A model generated the notes under the pieces. That model was not told the origin of the DNA. It made no database searches and saw nothing but the letters and a program-made list of their open reading frames with translations. Shown piece after piece: positions 17,111 through 25,964 of a stretch of DNA of 64,000 nucleotides. The number at the start of each line of letters is the position of its first letter. Positions within the stretch are counted from its first letter, which is position 1. Made by a program: the position numbers and the translations under genes. This DNA is from Azospirillum sp. 412522 (GTDB lineage: Bacteria > Pseudomonadota > Alphaproteobacteria > Azospirillales > Azospirillaceae), in NCBI RefSeq assembly GCF_019805165.1, contig NZ_RWIJ01000020.1, positions 113,916 to 177,915 on the forward strand, written 5' to 3'.

Positions 17111-17934
17111 CCGCCTCCACCTTCCTCTATGGCGCCAACGTCCAGGCCAACGGCATCCGCCAGCATTACCTGCGCTATGGCGGGGAGCGGCAGGACGGCC
17201 GGCCGGCCATCGTGCTGATCCCCGGCATCACCAGCCCGGCCGTCACCTGGGGCTTCGTCGCCGAGCGGTTCGGGCGGCAGTTCGACACCTATGTGCTGGA
17301 CGTGCGCGGGCGCGGGCTGTCGGAAAGCGGGCCGCATCTGGATTACGGCATCGACGCCTGCGCCGACGACGTGAACGGCTTCGTGGCGGCGCTGGGGCTG
17401 ACGGACTACGTGCTGGCCGGCCATTCCATGGGCGCCCGCTTCGCCATCCGCGCCTCGGTGCGCGGTGAAGGGAAGGGCCTGCGCCAGCTGGTGCTGATCG
17501 ATCCGCCGGTCTCCGGACCCGGCCGCCGGCCCTATCCCAGCGGGCTGCCCTGGTACGTCGATTCGATCCGCCAGTCGCTCAAGGGCATGGACGCCGAGGC
17601 CATGCGCGCCTTCTGCCCGACCTGGACGGAGGAGCAGCTGCGGCTGCGCGCCGAATGGCTGCACACCTGCTACGAGCCGGCCATCGTCCAGGCCTATGAA
17701 GGGTTCCACCGGGACGACATCCATGCCGACCTGCCCAAGCTGCCGGTCCCGGCCCTGCTGATCGTCGCCGGCCGCGGCGGCGTGATCCAGCCGGAGGACG
17801 AGGCGGAGATCGCCCGCCTCCAGCCCGCCATCCGCATCGCCCGGGTTCCCAACGCCGGGCACATGATCCCCTGGGACGACCTTGAAGGCTTTCTCGCCGC
17901 CTTCGGCGACGGCCTCGGCCATCACCTCGCCTGA
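17107..17934 (+). CDS. nicD: N-formylmaleamate deformylase
   Basis: A 275-residue alpha/beta hydrolase. The nucleophile elbow is AGHSMGAR with Ser107; the likely acid is Asp in LLIVAGRGG/IQPEDE near residue 220-235 and the histidine is in NAGHMIPWDD near residue 255. The enzyme removes the formyl group of N-formylmaleamate, giving maleamate and formate. The start overlaps the nicC stop by four bases, so translation is probably coupled. Length and order (C-D-E-F) match the Pseudomonas nic cluster. The function is well supported by the surrounding pathway genes; alpha/beta hydrolases alone would not allow a specific call. Confidence 0.9.
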   Translation: MTASTFLYGANVQANGIRQHYLRYGGERQDGRPAIVLIPGITSPAVTWGFVAERFGRQFDTYVLDVRGRGLSESGPHLDYGIDACADDVNGFVAALGLTDYVLAGHSMGARFAIRASVRGEGKGLRQLVLIDPPVSGPGRRPYPSGLPWYVDSIRQSLKGMDAEAMRAFCPTWTEEQLRLRAEWLHTCYEPAIVQAYEGFHRDDIHADLPKLPVPALLIVAGRGGVIQPEDEAEIARLQPAIRIARVPNAGHMIPWDDLEGFLAAFGDGLGHHLA

Positions 17935-17952
17935 CACACAGGAACCAAGCCC

Positions 17953-18705
17953 ATGTCTTCGCTGTACCGCATCGGCCAGATCGTCCCCAGCTCCAACGTC
18001 ACCATGGAAACGGAAATCCCGGCCATGCTGACCGCGCGTCAGGCGATCCGCCCCGAACGCTTCACCTTCCATTCCGCCCGCATGCGGATGAAGACGGTCA
18101 GGAAGGAGGAGCTGGCGGCGATGGACGCCGAGTCCGACCGCTGCGCCGTCGAGCTGTCGGACGCCCGCGTCGATGTGCTGGGCTATGCCTGCCTCGTCGC
18201 CATCATGTCGATGGGTCTCGGCTATCACCGCGATTCCGAGGCGCGGCTCGCCCGCAAGACGCTGGAGAACGAGGCGCCGGCCCCGGTGGTGACCAGCGCC
18301 GGCGCGCTGGTCGACGGGCTGAAGGTGATGGGCGCCAGGCGCATCGCCATCGTCGCCCCCTACATGCGTCCGCTGACCGAGCTGGTGGTGGACTATATCC
18401 GCGCCGAGGGCTTCGAGGTGCAGGACTGGCGCGCGCTGGAGATCCCCGACAACCTCGACGTCGCCCGCCACGACCCCAACCGCCTGCCGGACATCGTGCG
18501 CGGCATGAACCTGGAGGGGGTGGACGTCGTCGTCCTGTCCGCCTGCGTGCAGATGCCGTCGCTGCCGGTGGTGCCGCGGGTGGAGGCGGAGACCGGCAAG
18601 CCGGTGCTGACCGCCGCCATCGCCACGACCTACGCCATGCTGAAGGCGCTGAAGCTGGAGCCGGTCGTGCCCGGCGCCGGCGCCCTGCTGTCCGGCGCCT
18701 ATTGA
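17953..18705 (+). CDS. nicE: Maleate cis-trans isomerase
   Basis: A 250-residue protein of the Asp/Glu racemase superfamily, maleate isomerase branch. The two active-site cysteines are visible: Cys80 in GYACLVAIMSMG and Cys198 in LSACVQMPS, with the N-terminal IGQIVPSSNVTMETE motif that binds a substrate carboxylate. It isomerises maleate to fumarate, delivering the end product to the citric acid cycle. It lies 18 bp after nicD with AGGA 8-10 bp before the ATG, and the nicF start follows 11 bp after its stop. Both cysteines and the length are as expected, so the gene looks intact. Confidence 0.93.
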   Translation: MSSLYRIGQIVPSSNVTMETEIPAMLTARQAIRPERFTFHSARMRMKTVRKEELAAMDAESDRCAVELSDARVDVLGYACLVAIMSMGLGYHRDSEARLARKTLENEAPAPVVTSAGALVDGLKVMGARRIAIVAPYMRPLTELVVDYIRAEGFEVQDWRALEIPDNLDVARHDPNRLPDIVRGMNLEGVDVVVLSACVQMPSLPVVPRVEAETGKPVLTAAIATTYAMLKALKLEPVVPGAGALLSGAY

Positions 18706-18716
18706 GGAGCGGACCA

Positions 18717-19349
18717 ATGACCGACGGGCAGAGCGCATCCGACAATTACAAGGGCGTCTGGGGCAACCGGATCGGCTTCGGCGAGCGGCCGGCCCTGCTG
18801 GTGATCGACTTCATGCAGGGCTACACCAGCGAAGGCGCGCCGCTCTACGCCCCCGGCGTGGTGCGCGCGGTGGCGGAGACGGTGGAGTTGCTCGACACCG
18901 CCCGCAAGGCCGGCATTCCGGTCGTCCACACCAACATCCGTTACCATCCCGGCCATTTCGCCGATGGCGGCATGTGGGTGCGCAAGGCCCCGGTGATGAA
19001 GGACATGGTGGAGGGCAACCCGCTCGCCGCCTTCTGCCCGGAGGTCGCGCCGCGGGCGGACGAGGTGGTGATCTCCAAGCAATATGCCAGCGCCTTCTTC
19101 GGCACCAGCCTCGCGCCGATGCTGCATGCCATGGGGATCGACACGGTGGTGCTGACCGGCTGCTCGACCAGCGGCTGCATCCGCGCCAGCGCCGTCGACG
19201 CGGTCCAGCACGGCTTCCGCACCATCGTGGTGCGCGAGTGCGTCGGCGACCGCCATGACGGCCCGCACGAGGCCAACCTGTTCGACATCGACAGCAAATA
19301 CGGCGACGTGGTGAGCAAGCAGGAGGCGCTCGCCCGGTTCGGCCGGTGA
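18717..19349 (+). CDS. nicF: Maleamate amidohydrolase
   Basis: A 210-residue isochorismatase-like cysteine hydrolase. The catalytic triad is readable as Asp in LLVIDFMQGY (about residue 30), Lys in APVMKDMV (about 95) and the nucleophile Cys149 in VVLTGCSTSGCIR. It hydrolyses maleamate to maleate and ammonia, the nitrogen-releasing step of nicotinate use. The ATG at 18717 has GAGGAG 7 bp upstream; an ATG-less extension to 18702 overlaps nicE and is less likely. Downstream comes a palindromic repeat with a T-run, which may partly separate nicF from nicT. Confidence 0.92.
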   Translation: MTDGQSASDNYKGVWGNRIGFGERPALLVIDFMQGYTSEGAPLYAPGVVRAVAETVELLDTARKAGIPVVHTNIRYHPGHFADGGMWVRKAPVMKDMVEGNPLAAFCPEVAPRADEVVISKQYASAFFGTSLAPMLHAMGIDTVVLTGCSTSGCIRASAVDAVQHGFRTIVVRECVGDRHDGPHEANLFDIDSKYGDVVSKQEALARFGR

Positions 19350-19355
19350 GGAGCT

Positions 19356-19516
19356 CCCTCTCCCGCCCTGGGAGAGGGAAGGGGCCCATGCGGAGCATGG
19401 GAAGGGTGAGGGGTTGGGCACGAAGCCATGCGGTTCAGGATGCTTGGATCACCCCTCACCCTCCCCACCGCTTCGCGGCGGGTCCCCTCCCTCTCCCGGG
19501 GCGGGAGAGGGTTTTT
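19356..19516. repeat. Repeat family B, copy 2 (between nicF and nicT)
   Basis: Outer hairpins CCCTCTCCCGCCCTGGGAGAGGG-type (written in parts: CCCTCTCCC...GGGAGAGGG) lie at 19356-19379 and about 19490-19511. Between them are GGGTGAGGGG and its inverse CCCCTCACCC, and a short CCCATGCGGAGCATGGG hairpin. The right hairpin is followed by TTTTT (19512-19516), so this copy can also act as a terminator. Related copies are at 29151-29394 and, inside a gene, at 55642-55778; a lone hairpin is at 2415-2438. The rest of the 340-bp gap up to nicT shows no gene. Confidence 0.8.
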
Positions 19517-19689
19517 GCCGCGTCGCGGGATGCGCGCATCCCGTGAAGCGAGGTGAACGGACCGAAGTACTTCAGGACCAACAAAAAACAAAACTGGGGC
19601 CGACCCCCGGCGCCGTTCCCGAGACAGGCGGCGCCGGTACCAGAAACAGGACGGGTTCACAACGCGATCAGCGTAAGGAGACAGACGAC

Positions 19690-21027
19690 ATGTCCTATGC
19701 CCAGACGACGACGGCGGATGCGGCGGCCAGCGCCGCGCTTGGCGCGGCGCAGTCCGTCGATGCGGAACAGCTCTACAAGAAGGTCACCTGGCGCCTCATT
19801 CCCTTCCTCTGCTTCTGCTATCTGGCCGCCTATCTCGACCGCATCAACATCGGCTTCGCCAAGCTGCAGATGATGGGCGACCTCCAGTTCAGCGAGGCGG
19901 CCTACGGCCTGGGCGCCGGCCTGTTCTTCGTCGGCTACATCCTGTTCGAGGTGCCGAGCAACCTCGTGCTGACCAAGGTCGGCGCGCGGCTGTGGATCGC
20001 CCGCATCATGATCACCTGGGGCCTGCTGTCGGCCGCCACCATGCTGGTCTCCACCCCGACCCAGTTCTACGCCGTCCGCTTCCTGCTGGGCGCCGCCGAG
20101 GCCGGCTTCCTGCCGGGCGTGCTCTATTACCTGACGCTGTGGTTCCCGACCTACCGCCGCGGCCGGATCATGGCGCTGTTCGTCATCGGCCTGCCGCTGT
20201 CCAGCGTGATCGGCGGCCCGCTGTCGGGCTGGATCATGAGCAATTTCGACCATGTCCAGGGCCTGCGCGGCTGGCAGTGGCTGTTCCTGCTGGAGGCGGT
20301 CCCCAGCGTGCTGCTCGGCTTCCTCACCTTCGTGGCGCTGCCCAACTCCTTCCGCGACGCCAAGTGGCTGTCGGGCGACGAGAAGGCGCGGCTGGCCGCC
20401 GACCTGCACGGCGACGAGTCCGAGGCCAAGCATGCCGGCCACAGCTTCAAGGAAGGGCTCCTGAACCTGAAGGTGTGGATGCTGGGCGGCATCGACTTCG
20501 CCATCCTGCTGACCGCCTACGCCATCGGCTTCTGGCTGCCGACCTTCATCCGCAAGACCGGCGTGGTCGACCCGTTCCACATCGGCCTGCTGACGATGAT
20601 CCCCAACATCCTGGCGGTGATCGGCATCCTGCTGATCGGCGCCAGTTCGGACCGGAAGCGCGAGCGCCGCTGGCACATCATCGTCCCCTTCCTGGCCGCC
20701 TCCGCCGCGCTGGCGACCAGCACCTTCTTCGCCGACAACCTCGTCGCCACCGTGGCGCTGTTCACCGTCGCGTCGGTCGGCGTGCTGGGGCCGCTTCCCG
20801 CCTATTTCAGCCTGCCGGCCACCTTCCTGAAGGGCACGGCGGCGGCGACCGGCTTCGCCATGGCGATCTCGCTGGCCAGCATCGCCGGCCTCGTCAGCAA
20901 CTCGCTGATCGGCATCGTCATCGACCTGACCGGCAGCAGCGGCGCGGCTTTGTGGTTCTTCTCCGGCTGCCTGCTGATCGGCGCCCTGCTGGTCTATGCT
21001 CTTCCGCCGAAGGTGGTAAATCGTTGA
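19690..21027 (+). CDS. nicT: MFS transporter of the nicotinate cluster
   Basis: A 445-residue major facilitator of the anion:cation symporter family with hydrophobic segments consistent with 12 helices. Typical motifs are CYLAAYLDRINIGFAKL near residue 45 and LLGAAEAGFLPGVLYYLTLWFP near 140, with RRGRIMALF after it. ATG 19690 has AAGGAG 9 bp upstream. It corresponds in position and family to NicT of Pseudomonas, thought to carry a pyridine acid or a pathway dicarboxylate; the substrate is not decided by sequence. It closes the plus-strand nic arm and is followed by a GC-rich hairpin and a chemoreceptor gene. Confidence 0.83.
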   Translation: MSYAQTTTADAAASAALGAAQSVDAEQLYKKVTWRLIPFLCFCYLAAYLDRINIGFAKLQMMGDLQFSEAAYGLGAGLFFVGYILFEVPSNLVLTKVGARLWIARIMITWGLLSAATMLVSTPTQFYAVRFLLGAAEAGFLPGVLYYLTLWFPTYRRGRIMALFVIGLPLSSVIGGPLSGWIMSNFDHVQGLRGWQWLFLLEAVPSVLLGFLTFVALPNSFRDAKWLSGDEKARLAADLHGDESEAKHAGHSFKEGLLNLKVWMLGGIDFAILLTAYAIGFWLPTFIRKTGVVDPFHIGLLTMIPNILAVIGILLIGASSDRKRERRWHIIVPFLAASAALATSTFFADNLVATVALFTVASVGVLGPLPAYFSLPATFLKGTAAATGFAMAISLASIAGLVSNSLIGIVIDLTGSSGAALWFFSGCLLIGALLVYALPPKVVNR

Positions 21028-21090
21028 CTGAAAGATGTAGCGCGTAAATCATATGTGAAAGCCTGAACAGCAGAGTCCCGGGACTGATCC

Positions 21091-21124
21091 GGCCGGCGCC
21101 ACACCAGCGGGTGAGGCGCCGGCC
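21091..21124 (+). terminator. GC hairpin after nicT
   Basis: GGCCGGCGCC (21091-21100) is the inverse of GGCGCCGGCC (21115-21124) with a 14-base loop. No T-run follows, so it is either a weak terminator or a stabilising 3' hairpin for the nicT transcript. Confidence 0.4.
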
Positions 21125-21182
21125 AAGCCGTTCCGGCACCGCATATCCAGCAAGAAGCCAGACGCCAGGGGGCGACAGAGAC

Positions 21183-22865
21183 ATGATTTCCGCATTGCGT
21201 GGCATCCGGGGGCGCCTGCTGCTGCTTCCCCTGATCACCGTCCTTGCGCTGGTCGGCGCCGGGATCCTGACCGCCAACACGCTCGGCTCCGTGATGATGG
21301 AGGAGCGGCAGGCCCGCGCCCGCGTCGCCGTCGAGACGGTGACCTCGATCATCGAACGTCTCGAACAGCGGGCCTCGGCCGGCGAGCTGCCGGTCGCCGA
21401 TGCGCAGAAGCTGGCTCTCGACGTCGCGCGCTCGGCCCGCTACGACGGGTCGGAATACACGCTGATCCTCGACCGCAAGGGCAACATCCTGGCCCATCTG
21501 AACCCGCAGGTCGAAGGCAAGGCGATGTGGGACAGCACCGACAAGACCGGCCGGCTGTTCGTCCGCGACGAGGTCGCGGCGGCCGAAGCCGGCGGCGGCT
21601 ATTCCTCCTTCTTCTTCCCCAAGCCCGGTTCCAGCGATCCGGTGGAGAAATCGGCCTTTTCCAAGCTGACCAAGGGCTGGGGCTGGGTCGTCAGCTCCGG
21701 CGTCTATCTCGACACCGTCGCCGCGGCGCGGACGCGCACCATGCTGCACATCGCCCTCGCCGTCTCGGTGCTGGCGGCGGCCAGCCTCGGCCTCGCTTTG
21801 TGGATCGGCCGGCGCATCACCACGCCGATCCTGCACCTCACCGGCGCGACCAACCGCATCTCCACCGGCGACCTGTCCGTCGCGATCAACCACCAGGACC
21901 GCAAGGACGAGGTCGGCACCCTGGCCCGCGCGCTGGAGGACTTCAAGCGCAACGGTCTGGAGGTCCGCCGCCTGCAGGCCGAGGCCGAGGCGCAGAAGGA
22001 CCGCACCGAGGCCGAACGGCGCGCCGCCCTGCTCGACATGGCCGCCCATTTCGAGGCGCGCGTGATGGGGATGGTCGCCGCCGTCGCCGCCGCGGCCCAC
22101 GAGATGGAAAGCACCGCCTCCGGCATGGCCTCTGCCGCCGACCTCTCCGGCACCCAGGCGCATGCGGTGTCGCAGGCCTCCGAACAGGCCAGCAGCAACG
22201 TCAACACCGTCGCCGCCGCGACGGAGGAGCTGTTCGCCTCCATCGCCGAGATCGGCCGTCAGGTCACCATGTCCACCGGCGTCGCCGGCCGGGCGGTGGA
22301 GGAGGCGGCGAAGATCGACGGCATGATCCAGGGCCTCGCCTCGGCGGCGCAGGAGATCGGCCAGGTGGTGGAACTCATCAACGCCATCGCCGGCCAGACC
22401 AACCTGCTGGCGCTGAACGCCACCATCGAGGCGGCGCGGGCCGGCGAACACGGCAAGGGCTTCGCCGTCGTCGCGTCGGAGGTGAAGGCGCTGGCCAACC
22501 AGACCGCCAAGGCCACCGACGACATCCAGGCCAAGGTGTCGGAAATCCAGCAATTCACCGGCAGCACGGTGACGGCGGTGCAGGGCATCGGCAGCACCAT
22601 CACCTCGGTCAGCGACATCGCCACCGCCATCGCGTCCGCGGTGGAACAGCAGAGCGCCGCCACCAAGGACATCGGCGCCAACATCCAGCAGGCGGCGCGC
22701 CACACGGCGGAGGTCAACAGCAACATCGCCGACGTCGCCCTGACCGTCGGCCAGACCGGCAACGCCGCCTCGGGCGTGCTGGCCGCGTCCAGCGGCCTCG
22801 TCCGCGAGGCGGTCAGGCTGCGCAGCGAGGTCGAGGACTTCCTGTCGACGGTCCGCGCCGCCTGA
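21183..22865 (+). CDS. Methyl-accepting chemotaxis protein with sCache_2-type sensor
   Basis: A 560-residue inner-membrane chemoreceptor. A first membrane helix (about residues 12-32, LLLLPLITVLALVGAGIL) is followed by a periplasmic sCache_2-like domain ending GWGWVVSSGVYLDTV (about 165-180), a second helix (about 190-212), HAMP (about 215-270) and the signalling hairpin. The hairpin tip sequence is LLALNATIEAARAGE. sCache_2 domains usually bind small carboxylates. The gene lies 155 bp after nicT on the same strand. This makes a nicotinate or pathway-intermediate receptor a reasonable guess, but the gap holds a hairpin and could contain its own promoter. It converges with a second receptor 20 bp away. 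Confidence 0.9.
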   Translation: MISALRGIRGRLLLLPLITVLALVGAGILTANTLGSVMMEERQARARVAVETVTSIIERLEQRASAGELPVADAQKLALDVARSARYDGSEYTLILDRKGNILAHLNPQVEGKAMWDSTDKTGRLFVRDEVAAAEAGGGYSSFFFPKPGSSDPVEKSAFSKLTKGWGWVVSSGVYLDTVAAARTRTMLHIALAVSVLAAASLGLALWIGRRITTPILHLTGATNRISTGDLSVAINHQDRKDEVGTLARALEDFKRNGLEVRRLQAEAEAQKDRTEAERRAALLDMAAHFEARVMGMVAAVAAAAHEMESTASGMASAADLSGTQAHAVSQASEQASSNVNTVAAATEELFASIAEIGRQVTMSTGVAGRAVEEAAKIDGMIQGLASAAQEIGQVVELINAIAGQTNLLALNATIEAARAGEHGKGFAVVASEVKALANQTAKATDDIQAKVSEIQQFTGSTVTAVQGIGSTITSVSDIATAIASAVEQQSAATKDIGANIQQAARHTAEVNSNIADVALTVGQTGNAASGVLAASSGLVREAVRLRSEVEDFLSTVRAA

Positions 22866-22885
22866 TCCTGAAGGCCGTGGGCCGG

Positions 22886-24592
22886 TCAGCCGGCCCGCAC
22901 CTGCGCCAGGAAGCGGCCGACCTCGTCGCGCAGGCTGTCCGCCTGCATCGACAGCTCGCGGACATTCTCCAGCACTTCGTAGGCGACCTTGCCGTTCCGC
23001 CCGGCGGCGTCGTTCACGCCGCCGATGCCGGAGGAGACCTCGTGGCTGCCCTGGGCGGCCTGCTGGATGTTGCGGCTGATCTCGCGGGTCGCCGCCCCCT
23101 GCTGCTCGACCGCCGAGGCGATGGAGGTGGCGACGTCGTTGACCCGGCCGATGACCTGCGCCACGTCCCTGATCTCGCGCATGGCCTGGGCGGTCTCGCT
23201 TTGGATGCCGGCGACCTGGGCGGCGATCTCCTCCGTCGCCTGGGCGGTCTGGTTGGCGAGCGCCTTGACCTCGGTCGCCACCACGGCGAAGCCGCGCCCC
23301 GCCTCGCCGGCGCGTGCCGCCTCGATGGTGGCGTTCAGCGCCAAAAGATTGGTCTGGCTGGCGATGGAGTTGATCAGCCCGACCACGGCGCCGATCCGTT
23401 CCACCGCGCCGGCCAGACCCTCGACCTTGCCGTTGGCCCGTTCGGCGCTCTCGACCGCCTCATGGGCGATCTGCGCCGATTCTCCGACCTGCCGGCTGAT
23501 CTCGTTGATCGAGCTGGTCAGCTCCTCCGTCGCCGCGGCGACCGTCTGGACGTTGGCGGAAGTCTGCTCGGTCGCCGTGGCGACGGCGCCGGCCAGCCTG
23601 CCGGTCTCGTCGGCGGCGCGCGTCATGTCCTGGGCGCGCCGTTCGATGGCGTCCGCCTCGCCGGCGACGTCGTGGATCAGGTTGCCGACGGTCTGTTCGA
23701 AATGGCTGGCGAGCGTCGTCATCGCCTCCCGCTTTTCCGCCGCGGCGCGCTCCGCCTGCTCGGCCTGGCGGGCTTCCAGGGCGGCCTTGGCCTCGGCGTT
23801 TTCCTTGAACACCTGCAGCGCCTGCGCCATCCCGCCGATCTCGTTGCGGCGGGCGGCCTCCGGGAAGTCGACGCCCAAATCGCCGGCGGCGAGCGCCGTC
23901 ATCTTGTCGCGCAGCCGGTGCAGCGAGCGCACGATGTCGCGGTTGACCAGGAAGGCGATCAGCACCAGCGCGGCGATCAGCGCGGCGGTGGCGGCGCCGG
24001 TTTTGACCAGGAACTCGTGATAGGCGGCGTCGATGTCGTCGGTGTAGACGCCGGAGCCGACGATCAGGCCCAGCGGCTGGTAGCGCTGGACGTAGTTGGT
24101 CTTCAGCAGCGGGACGTCCGACCCCAGCTTCGGCCAGACATAATGGATGATGGCGCTGTCCTGGCGGCGCAGCGTCTCGACGATCTCGCGGACGAAATAC
24201 TTGCCGGCCTTGTCCTGAAGCCCCATGCGGTCGGTGCCGACCGCCTTGTGGTTGGAGGGGTTGGCGACGGCGACGCCGTTGAGGTCGTAGGCGAACAGGT
24301 AGTCGGCGCCGTCATGGTAGGACATCGCATGCACCGCGTTGCGGAAGCGCGCCAGCGCCTGCTCGCGCGGCAGGGTTCCCGCCTCGACCTCGGCATTCAG
24401 CCCCTTCGCCATGCCGACCGCCAGTTCCACCGCCGAGCGGATGGTGTCGATGCGGTCGTCGACCATGCGCTGGTGGGTGAAGCTGCTGCTGATGGCGATG
24501 ACGACGGCCGGGGCCAGGACGGACAAGGCGACCAGTGCGGTCAGCTTCGCCCGGATCGTCAGATTTTCCAGGAATCTCATGGGTGCCTTCAT
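22886..24592 (-). CDS. Methyl-accepting chemotaxis protein with sCache_2-type sensor (second receptor)
   Basis: About 568 residues: a membrane helix near residues 17-37, a periplasmic sCache_2 domain (YLFAYDLNGVAVANP near 105; GLIVGSGVYTDDIDAAY near 185), a second helix near 205-225, HAMP, and a signalling domain with the tip LLALNATIEAARAGEAGRGF. The overall plan equals its convergent neighbour, but the sensor sequences differ, so ligands probably differ. The start could be ATG 24592 (GAGG 8 bp upstream, chosen) or ATG 24580 (AAGG 5 bp upstream). The next gene upstream on the strand is a LysR regulator, separated by an A/T-rich promoter-like stretch (24593-24709). Confidence 0.9.
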   Translation of the reverse strand: MKAPMRFLENLTIRAKLTALVALSVLAPAVVIAISSSFTHQRMVDDRIDTIRSAVELAVGMAKGLNAEVEAGTLPREQALARFRNAVHAMSYHDGADYLFAYDLNGVAVANPSNHKAVGTDRMGLQDKAGKYFVREIVETLRRQDSAIIHYVWPKLGSDVPLLKTNYVQRYQPLGLIVGSGVYTDDIDAAYHEFLVKTGAATAALIAALVLIAFLVNRDIVRSLHRLRDKMTALAAGDLGVDFPEAARRNEIGGMAQALQVFKENAEAKAALEARQAEQAERAAAEKREAMTTLASHFEQTVGNLIHDVAGEADAIERRAQDMTRAADETGRLAGAVATATEQTSANVQTVAAATEELTSSINEISRQVGESAQIAHEAVESAERANGKVEGLAGAVERIGAVVGLINSIASQTNLLALNATIEAARAGEAGRGFAVVATEVKALANQTAQATEEIAAQVAGIQSETAQAMREIRDVAQVIGRVNDVATSIASAVEQQGAATREISRNIQQAAQGSHEVSSGIGGVNDAAGRNGKVAYEVLENVRELSMQADSLRDEVGRFLAQVRAG

Positions 24593-24709
24593 GTCGCGCG
24601 CCTCAGGGGCGGCAACTGATATACTACGGAAAATGGGGCGGTTGAAATCGGATTGGCTGATTTCAGTAATATAATAACGCAATCGGGTTAAAAAATTATT
24701 CCCTTTCCG

Positions 24710-25642
24710 TCACCGTTTCGCAGCGCTCTCCAAACTGGAGAAGTGGGCCAACGTCGGGCCGGCGACCTCGCGCAGCAGGGCGGCGAAGCGCTCCGCCGCC
24801 GGGGACAGCGAGCGGCCGGCCTTGCGGATGAAGCCGATCCGGCGCACCAGCCCGGCGGTGCGGATCGGCTCGACGACGATGCCCTCGCAGGAGGCGGCGT
24901 CGACGGCCGATTCCGGCAGCACCGAGACGCCGAGGCCGGCCCGCACCATGCCGACCGCCGTCGACATGTAGTTCGCCTCGCAGGACAGGCTGATCTCCAG
25001 CCCCTCCTTTTCCAGCGCCCGCTCGACCAGCGAGCGCACGCTGGTGCCGCGCGCGGTCAGGATCAGCGGGAAGGCGACGATGTCCTTCAGCAGCAGCGGG
25101 CGCCGGCCGTTCAGCGGGTGGTCGGCGGGGAAGAAGGCGCACATGCGGTCGCAGAGGAAATCGATCACTTCGACGTCTCGGTCGGGGCCGACCCGGCTGC
25201 CGATGCCGAAATCGACCTCCTCGGCCTTGACCAGCTGGATGATCCGCTCGGCGACGACGTCGCTGACCCGGACGTCGATGTTCGGGTGGTCGGCGGCGAA
25301 GCGGCGGATGGCGATGGGCAGCAGCCCGGCGGCGACCGACGGCAGGGTGGCGACCGACACCGTGCCGCGCCGCAGCCCGGCCAGATCGTGGCTGACGCTC
25401 ATCACCGCATCCAGTTCGGCCAGCACCCGCTGCAGGGCGGGCAGCAGGTCGCGGCCGGCCTGGGTCAGCACGACATGGCGCTTGTTGCGGTCGAACAGGC
25501 GGACGCCGAGGCTTTCCTCGAGCTGGCGGATCTGCACGGTCAGCGCAGGCTGCGACAGGTTGACCTCCGCCGCCGCCCTGGTGAAGCTGCCGAGACGGGC
25601 CACCGCGACGAAGGCCTTGATATGTCTCACTCCCTGCAGCAT
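24710..25642 (-). CDS. LysR-family regulator of the CitMHS/AtuA module
   Basis: A 310-residue LysR protein. The N-terminal helix-turn-helix (about residues 4-62) reads RLGSFTRAAAEVNLSQPALT then QIRQLEESLGVRLFDR; residues 90-300 form the two-lobed effector domain. It is divergent from the CitMHS carrier, with 322 bp between start codons, the usual layout for a LysR regulator and its target operon. AGAGG lies 6 bp before the ATG. The effector is probably the carried organic acid, unidentified here. Confidence 0.88.
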   Translation of the reverse strand: MLQGVRHIKAFVAVARLGSFTRAAAEVNLSQPALTVQIRQLEESLGVRLFDRNKRHVVLTQAGRDLLPALQRVLAELDAVMSVSHDLAGLRRGTVSVATLPSVAAGLLPIAIRRFAADHPNIDVRVSDVVAERIIQLVKAEEVDFGIGSRVGPDRDVEVIDFLCDRMCAFFPADHPLNGRRPLLLKDIVAFPLILTARGTSVRSLVERALEKEGLEISLSCEANYMSTAVGMVRAGLGVSVLPESAVDAASCEGIVVEPIRTAGLVRRIGFIRKAGRSLSPAAERFAALLREVAGPTLAHFSSLESAAKR

Positions 25643-25964
25643 GGCGCGCCTCTTATAGAAAAATCAAATTACCGTGATACAACAAATTCATTTCTCTAAT
25701 CTGATTGTGGGTTCGTACAGTGTCAATCGCGGACGCCGGTCCCGCATGGTGCGACAAAATGGCTGAGCTATAGAAAGCCCCGCTCGCAGTCCCTCCGTCG
25801 GCCGGCTTCGCAAAAGACGAAGTTTTATCGAAATCCGCTCTTGCGGCGTTACTCGGGGACCGGAACAGGTCGCCCGCAGACATACGCCATGATCCTTCGC
25901 ATGGAGCGGAGAGATCGCGCAACGGACGGGAAACAACAATAACAACGGCCATAGAGGAGGTCAC
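25643..25964. promoter_or_regulatory. LysR/CitMHS divergent control region
   Basis: No gene is seen in these 322 bp. The A/T-rich stretch next to the LysR start contains ATCA-N8-TGAT (25663-25678), a short dyad of the size expected for a LysR box. AGGAGGT before the carrier start at 25965 is a strong ribosome binding site. The rest shows nothing recognisable. Confidence 0.4.

Noticed and set aside
21527..24619. Roughly 1030-codon plus-strand frame running through both chemoreceptor genes
   Set aside because: It crosses two convergent receptor genes with clear domains; it is a frame shadow of high GC content.
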